This document shows, in pieces, positions 51,102 through 55,579 of a DNA stretch of 55,579 bases. Made by a program: the position numbers and the translations under genes. Positions within the stretch are counted from its first letter, which is position 1. Every line of letters starts with the position of its first letter. Under the pieces are notes generated by a model that was given only the letters and a program-made list of their open reading frames with translations, did not search any database and was not told the DNA's origin. The DNA is from Dehalococcoidia bacterium (GTDB lineage: Bacteria > Chloroflexota > Dehalococcoidia > Dehalococcoidales > UBA2162): contig DUFA01000119.1 of NCBI GenBank assembly GCA_011191975.1, positions 1 through 55,579 on the forward strand, written 5' to 3'.

Positions 51102-52838
51102 ATGCCAATCAGGATTCTCGACCATGAAATGATTTCACGGATTGCCGCCGGTGAAGTAATCGAACGACCGGCTTCTGTAGTGAAGGAACTGGTGGAAAAT
51201 TCTCTGGATGCCAGTTCTACCCAGATTTCGGTTGAAACTTCCGGGGGAGGAATCGGGATGATTCGCGTCACCGATAATGGAATCGGTATTCCCGCAGGTG
51301 AACTGGAACTGGCCTTCCAGCGGCATGCTACCAGCAAGGTAAGTAGTCCTGTCGACCTTGAATCGATAGGCAGTCTCGGATTCAGAGGTGAAGCCCTTCC
51401 CAGCATTTCAGCTGTCTCAAGTATAGAAGTAGTGACCTGTGCCGAAAGTGAAACGATCGGCAGTTTCTTGATACTGAACGAGGGAACTACCAAAGACACA
51501 GGCAGTAGGGGGCGTTCGCGGGGAACCACGATCACAGTTCGTAACCTTTTAAGAAACGTACCGGCGCGATTAAAATTCCTGAAATCTACTTCTACTGAGA
51601 ACAGTCATATCGCCAACGTGGTCAGCCAGTATGCTCTGGCGTATCCCGGAGTGAAATTCACCTTGATGATTGATGGACGGACGACAGTCAGGACACCCGG
51701 TACCGGCAATCTCTCAGACGCTGTGCTCGAAATCTATGGTGCTGAAATAGCCCGTGGTATGTTGAAGCTTGAAGATGGCGGCGAAGGGTGGAAAACCGAT
51801 CCTGCAAAGTCTCAGGTGAAGGTCAATGGTATGGTTGGTTCACCGACTATCAGTCGGGCGAACCGTAACTACATGAGTTTTTTCGTAAACCGGCGCTGGA
51901 TCAACAGCCGTGTCCTTTCCTATGCAGTCGAGGAAGCCTACCACGGAATGCTGATGCAGGGCAGACACCCGGTATCGGTCGTCAATATCACCGTTCCTCC
52001 AGGTGATGTAGATGTCAATATTCATCCAACCAAGACCGAAATCAAGTTCAAAGACGACCGTTCGATCTTCAGCATTGTTCAGAAGGCGGTGCGGCAGGCG
52101 ATACTCCAGCAGTCACCGGTGCCTGTAATCGAGGAAGTATCTCCGGAATACAATCGACCTTCGCGACAGGAAACATCTCTTTTCTCATCTCCTTCACCAC
52201 CGGTTCATCATACACGTCGTCAGACTACTCCGATTCCTCTTTCCGATGAGCAGTCCACTCCTTTACAGTCGCTTCCAGCTCTTCGACTGGTCGGACAGGT
52301 CTCAGGGATGTATATCATTGCTGAAGGTCCGGAAGGACTATACATAATCGACCAGCATGCAGCCCACGAAAGGATACTTTTCGAGAAGATACGCGAGCAG
52401 AGTACGCTCAGAAAGGTCGAGATACAGGGCCTGCTGGAACCGGCAACCTTCGAAGTTTCTCCCGGGCAGGACGAAGTGTTGAAGACCTGTTATCCAGAGC
52501 TTTCTGAATTCGGCTTTGCCATCGAACCGTTCGGCGACCGCTCATACCTTGTCAGATCGGTGCCGGCTATACTGAATGGCAAAGACTGGCCGTTAACTCT
52601 TCGCGAGCTTCTGGATATGGTCGGTGCTGAAAAGGAAAGTGACTGGCGGGAACAACTTGGTATATCCTTCGCCTGTCATGGAGCGATAAAGGCCGGACAG
52701 GTTCTTACCGACGAAGAGATGAGAGAACTACTGCGACAGCTTGAACAGACCGTTACTCCGAATACCTGTCCTCACGGAAGGCCGACCATTATCCGTCTGA
52801 CAAATACCCAGCTTGAACGGGAGTTCCGGCGAACGTAG
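51102..52838 (+). CDS. mutL: DNA mismatch repair protein MutL
   Basis: The 578-residue protein: N-terminal GHKL ATPase (VKELVENSLDASSTQI, RVTDNGIGIP, RHATSKVSS, GSLGFRGEALPSISAVSS), transducer domain, a variable Pro/Ser/Thr linker (about 350-400) and C-terminal dimerisation domain. The endonuclease motif DQHAAHERILFEK and CPHGRPT near the end are present, so it is a nicking MutL of the non-Enterobacteria kind. The ATG at 51102 follows AAGGA; earlier in-frame codons lie in the promoter. mutS is not adjacent. Confidence 0.97.
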   Translation: MPIRILDHEMISRIAAGEVIERPASVVKELVENSLDASSTQISVETSGGGIGMIRVTDNGIGIPAGELELAFQRHATSKVSSPVDLESIGSLGFRGEALPSISAVSSIEVVTCAESETIGSFLILNEGTTKDTGSRGRSRGTTITVRNLLRNVPARLKFLKSTSTENSHIANVVSQYALAYPGVKFTLMIDGRTTVRTPGTGNLSDAVLEIYGAEIARGMLKLEDGGEGWKTDPAKSQVKVNGMVGSPTISRANRNYMSFFVNRRWINSRVLSYAVEEAYHGMLMQGRHPVSVVNITVPPGDVDVNIHPTKTEIKFKDDRSIFSIVQKAVRQAILQQSPVPVIEEVSPEYNRPSRQETSLFSSPSPPVHHTRRQTTPIPLSDEQSTPLQSLPALRLVGQVSGMYIIAEGPEGLYIIDQHAAHERILFEKIREQSTLRKVEIQGLLEPATFEVSPGQDEVLKTCYPELSEFGFAIEPFGDRSYLVRSVPAILNGKDWPLTLRELLDMVGAEKESDWREQLGISFACHGAIKAGQVLTDEEMRELLRQLEQTVTPNTCPHGRPTIIRLTNTQLEREFRRT

Positions 52839-52878
52839 AAAAGTAACAACATCTGTTCTTGCTGAAATTTTTATATCA

Positions 52879-53862
52879 TTATTCAACGGGTAAACCGGCT
52901 CTTTTCAGTATCCTGAGTGCCAGGAATGTAATCCAGGCCGACGGCTCTTTCTTCTGTCCGAAATCCCATTCACTCCAGACTTTCCAGATCGACTCAGGAG
53001 TAAATCGCTGCTGCGTGTCGACTTTTACCCGGATGACTTCCAGCATATCTTTCAGGGGGGGATCATCGATCGCACGGGTGTACAACGTAAGGACATCAAG
53101 GACGTGGAGAATATCGTACCAGATGAGAGGAGCTTTCAGTTTCCGGAAATCGGTTCCCATCGCGAACAGGTAAGGTCGGCGCTCCTTGCGCTGCTCCCAT
53201 AAACCCAGCAAGATCTCGATACCGTTATTTACCACATTACTGTCCCGCCATTCCGTCAGATGATAAAAAACTTTCAAGGATATAAGCGTAGCGTAAGGGC
53301 AGGGATCATCTCTTCGACCTGGTCCCCTGAATCTTCCCATTTCCGGCGAAACCGCGCATGGCCAGCCGTTTTCACGACCATACCCCGCCAGGTGGGTGAC
53401 AGCGTCCTGTAAACGCGGCACATCTGCTTTCATCTTTATCAGAGCGTATAGTACTGATGGTGTATCGCAAAGCATCCATACCCACTCGTCCTCGCCGGAA
53501 CCGCCGAAGCTGCGGGGCGTGTTTGCCAGTATCTTGAATACTCCTTCGTCGGATCGGTGTTTTGATATGCGTTCGATAACCTTGTCCATGTCTTGATCTT
53601 CTGCTTTCACTCCGATATCTGCCAGGAAAACCAGCCTGTGAATCATATGAGCGGCATCGTTGTGCCGTTTCAGGGCGTGACCCGGCCAGTCGGCAAGTTC
53701 GGTGATCATCGACTTGACCTGAGTGTGTTCCAGCATGGCCCGCCTAGCCCGGAGAACCTCCGGTGAATCTTCGGGCTGTTCCAGCAGGTCGACACGGGTG
53801 CGGTATTCAACCCAGGGAGGGCTGTCCAGCAGCCATTGAACCGGTTCACTTATGTTTGCCAT
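52879..53862 (-). CDS. Alpha/alpha-toroid-like protein (prenyltransferase/squalene-cyclase-type fold), unknown
   Basis: The 327-residue protein is all-helical with repeated inner/outer helix pairs: ILANTPRSFGGSGEDEWVW, CDTPSVLYALIKM, DPCPYATLISLKVFYHLTEW and PLIWYDILHVLDVLTLYTRA, resembling the alpha-toroid barrel of terpenoid cyclases and protein prenyltransferases. No DxDD-type catalytic motif is seen. It converges on mutL and lies 88 bp behind mobB. An enzymatic role is not supported; only the fold is suggested. Confidence 0.7.
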   Translation of the reverse strand: MANISEPVQWLLDSPPWVEYRTRVDLLEQPEDSPEVLRARRAMLEHTQVKSMITELADWPGHALKRHNDAAHMIHRLVFLADIGVKAEDQDMDKVIERISKHRSDEGVFKILANTPRSFGGSGEDEWVWMLCDTPSVLYALIKMKADVPRLQDAVTHLAGYGRENGWPCAVSPEMGRFRGPGRRDDPCPYATLISLKVFYHLTEWRDSNVVNNGIEILLGLWEQRKERRPYLFAMGTDFRKLKAPLIWYDILHVLDVLTLYTRAIDDPPLKDMLEVIRVKVDTQQRFTPESIWKVWSEWDFGQKKEPSAWITFLALRILKRAGLPVE

Positions 53863-53950
53863 TTGTCTATGATATACAGTCTATCGACACGATTCAATAG
53901 TCAAATCTTCCTGAATCATCAACGTTACGTGCCGGTAAGGTATTTAATCA

Positions 53951-54589
53951 TTACTTCCTGTAAAAAATCTTCAGGTTTCTCACGCTTTTCACGCCTTTCA
54001 GGGAGTTTGCAGCTGCAAGGAGGAGGTTGGTGATAATCTGCCGCGGAAACACGCTGAGTGTCATCAGTTCGTCGTTGACGTAGAATGACACGCGTTCGTT
54101 CTGCGACTTAATATACTCTTCTTCGATGAAATTGGTGATACTCACCGGATCGTTGATCGAGAACTGCCGGACGTCGGTATCCAGCGATTCGTCAGTAGCT
54201 ATCGCTACCAAGTTTTTGATATCGGTCAACGGGGAGCCAATCTCTTTACGGTGTACCTCTATCTTCGGGTAGGGTCCCTGCTTGAAACCCTCGGTGATGA
54301 TAATGTCGTAGTCCTCGCCGAGTAATCGAGCCATTTCTTCAACGGTCGATTTCTTTTTCACCGGCTTGATAAGGACGATCCGTTTATCGGAGCCGATGGC
54401 GGTGGCTTTGCTGCCGGCGCGGAGGTGCCGCCAGGTATCCTTGCCCGGTGTATCCAGGGTCGCTTCCTCGGCGGTATGCTTGATGGTGGCGACCCTGTAT
54501 TTTCTCGAGGTAAGTTCGCCGATAACCTTCTCCAGCAGAGTGGTCTTGCCCGAGTTCGATTTTCCGATAAACGATATTATCGATGCCAT
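53951..54589 (-). CDS. mobB: Molybdopterin-guanine dinucleotide biosynthesis protein MobB with C-terminal extension
   Basis: The 212-residue protein is a GTPase helping attach GMP to molybdopterin. Walker A GKSNSGKT at 9-16, IKHTAEEATLDTPGKDTWRHLRAGS, IITEGFKQGPYPKIEVHR. Typical MobB has about 160-175 residues; the extra ~45 residues (VSFYVNDELMTLSVFPRQI...) form a small additional domain. mobA is not in view. It could serve molybdenum or tungsten enzymes such as the AOR in this window, although AOR itself carries no nucleotide on its pterin. Confidence 0.92.
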   Translation of the reverse strand: MASIISFIGKSNSGKTTLLEKVIGELTSRKYRVATIKHTAEEATLDTPGKDTWRHLRAGSKATAIGSDKRIVLIKPVKKKSTVEEMARLLGEDYDIIITEGFKQGPYPKIEVHRKEIGSPLTDIKNLVAIATDESLDTDVRQFSINDPVSITNFIEEEYIKSQNERVSFYVNDELMTLSVFPRQIITNLLLAAANSLKGVKSVRNLKIFYRK

Positions 54590-54619
54590 TTGTTTTACTC
54601 CTTGTCGATGAGATCGGCC

Positions 54620-55288
54620 TTATTTTCCAGGTGGTCTCTCACCGAACAGTATACTCCCAAGTCTGATGATATTTGCACCTTCATCAATCGCTATCTTATA
54701 CGAATTAGTCATACCCATCGAAAGGTATTTCATTTCTACTCCCGGTATATCGAGTGACTTTATCCTTTCGAAGGCGTTCCTGGTCTCAACGAAGTACGGC
54801 CTGGAATCCTCAGGGTCTCCCGCGACCGGCCCCATCGTCATTAGTCCCTGTACCCGGATATTTTCATATTCGGCGACTTGCCGAATCAGTCGTTCCGTGT
54901 CCTCCGGCAGTACACCTGACTTCTGCGGTTCCCGACCGCTGTTTACCTCGATGAGCACCGGCATTACTTTGCCTGCCTGCCGGCAGCGCATGTCTATCAG
55001 GGCAGCGATCTGCGAAGAGTCGACCGTTTCTACCATGTCGAACAACTGCACGGCTTTCTTTACCTTGTTCTTCTGGAGGTGGCCGATGAAGTGCCACTGC
55101 GCCCGAGTGCCGATGGTCTCATAGGCAATCTCGGCTTCCTGGAGATAGTTCTCTCCCAGGATTTTCACACCGGCTTCCACAGCTTCGAGGATCTCGTCCG
55201 GTCGACGTGACTTCACAGCGGCGACCAGTTCGACTCCTTCCGTCAGTTCGGCCAATATGCGTTTGACGTTTTCTGTAATCTGTGACAT
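54620..55288 (-). CDS. YggS/PROSC-family PLP homeostasis protein
   Basis: The 222-residue PLP-binding TIM-barrel protein keeps PLP levels balanced. The PLP Lys is Lys26 in LVAAVKSRRP; ILGENYLQEA, QWHFIGHLQKNK, LIEVNSGREPQKSG, LMTMGP and LSMGMTNSYKIAIDEGANIIRLGSILFGERP are the usual blocks. It heads a minus-strand unit with mobB (30 bp). Confidence 0.95.
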   Translation of the reverse strand: MSQITENVKRILAELTEGVELVAAVKSRRPDEILEAVEAGVKILGENYLQEAEIAYETIGTRAQWHFIGHLQKNKVKKAVQLFDMVETVDSSQIAALIDMRCRQAGKVMPVLIEVNSGREPQKSGVLPEDTERLIRQVAEYENIRVQGLMTMGPVAGDPEDSRPYFVETRNAFERIKSLDIPGVEMKYLSMGMTNSYKIAIDEGANIIRLGSILFGERPPGK

Positions 55289-55405
55289 AGCTTACAGATT
55301 GATTCTAGCAATAAACTGAAATGTTTTCCATTATGTGTGTATCTCAGTCTTGACTAAAAGTACCCGAATGTATGACAATGTACATGGTGTCTGACAATAC
55401 TAAAT

Positions 55406-55482
55406 CGGGGTGTAGCGCAGCCAGGTAGCGCACCTGAATGGGGTTCAGGTGGTCGGAGGTTCAAATCCTCTCACCCCGACCA
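55406..55482 (+). tRNA. tRNA-Pro (anticodon GGG), CCA encoded
   Basis: Acceptor stem CGGGGTG pairs with CACCCCG, followed by A and an encoded CCA. D arm GCGC-AGCCAGGTA-GCGC, anticodon stem CCTGA/TCAGG with loop ATGGGGT (GGG anticodon), T arm GGAGG-TTCAAAT-CCTCT are all in place. Confidence 0.97.
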
Positions 55483-55537
55483 GCAAATCAGGCTCAAAAA
55501 ACCTCGTCAGGGAAGTAAAAATATACCTGACATAAAG

Positions 55538-55561
55538 TTTGTGAATAAAACTGTTCACAAA
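55538..55561. repeat. Inverted repeat near right edge
   Basis: TTTGTGAA-(8 bp)-TTCACAAA is a perfect 8-bp dyad in the AT-rich stretch after the tRNA. It may be an operator or part of a structure continuing beyond the window. Confidence 0.35.
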
Positions 55562-55579
55562 ATCATGCCTGAAAATCCC

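Noticed and set aside
50756-51535. Long minus-strand open frame (259 codons)
   Set aside because: Lies over the mutL ATPase domain and upstream repeat; low-complexity Ser/Pro/Ile translation typical of an antisense shadow.
55538-55561. CRP/FNR-type binding site
   Set aside because: The TGTGA/TCACA half sites are ten rather than six bases apart and no target gene is visible within the window.

Overview
The window (55.6 kb) reads as ordinary bacterial chromosome with one accessory block. Gene content suggests a strictly anaerobic heterotroph: a tungsten-type aldehyde:ferredoxin oxidoreductase with its own MoaD-like partner, CCG-domain iron-sulfur and VAO/PCMH-type flavoproteins, many short-chain dehydrogenases, a BKACE-type enzyme, an enolase-superfamily enzyme, an MmgE/PrpD protein and a UGA-recoded selenoprotein. 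That mix, with a lone tRNA-Pro and several REP-like intergenic palindromes, fits an uncultured Chloroflexota of the Dehalococcoidia type; this placement is inference from gene content, not from a marker gene.

Layout. (1) 0-10 kb: a minus-strand catabolic block reading from 9910 down to 473: flavoprotein, two-cluster Fe-S/CCG protein, second flavoprotein, SDR, small beta-barrel (cupin-like) protein, SDR, AOR, MoaD-like protein; a paralogous cupin-like gene enters from the left edge on the plus strand. (2) 10-20 kb: plus-strand MoxR-DUF58-DUF4129 module, then CotH kinase-VTC polyphosphate polymerase-DUF4956 membrane protein, then a second MoxR ATPase with a CoxE-like VWA protein. (3) 20-28 kb: a leucine-rich lipoprotein, then SDR, BKACE, aldo/keto reductase, enolase-superfamily enzyme, terminator, MmgE/PrpD and a methyltransferase. 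(4) 28-38.8 kb: a three-gene regulator/membrane cassette with a consensus promoter and a palindromic operator candidate, glycosyltransferase, phosphodiesterase, NadA, the selenoprotein, a third MoxR/VWA pair and a cysteine desulfurase. (5) 38.9-50.8 kb: a visibly more AT-rich accessory block bounded by two inverted copies of a ~230-260 bp MITE-like element. It is studded with six same-orientation 44-bp repeats that split its genes (small secreted proteins, paralogous pairs, a methyltransferase, a membrane LuxR regulator, a TolB-like propeller) into blocks. (6) 51-55.6 kb: mutL, an alpha/alpha-toroid-like protein, MobB, a YggS-type PLP protein and tRNA-Pro(GGG).

The two strongest unusual signals are the in-frame UGA at 32988-32990, which joins two reading frames into one 586-residue UGSC-like selenoprotein and is followed at once by an 11-bp stem-loop of SECIS geometry, and the 44-bp repeat family of the accessory block, whose six copies align without a single gap. 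MobB and the MoaD-like protein fit the tungsten/molybdenum enzyme; NifS and the selenoprotein suggest, without proof, a local link to sulfur/selenium supply.
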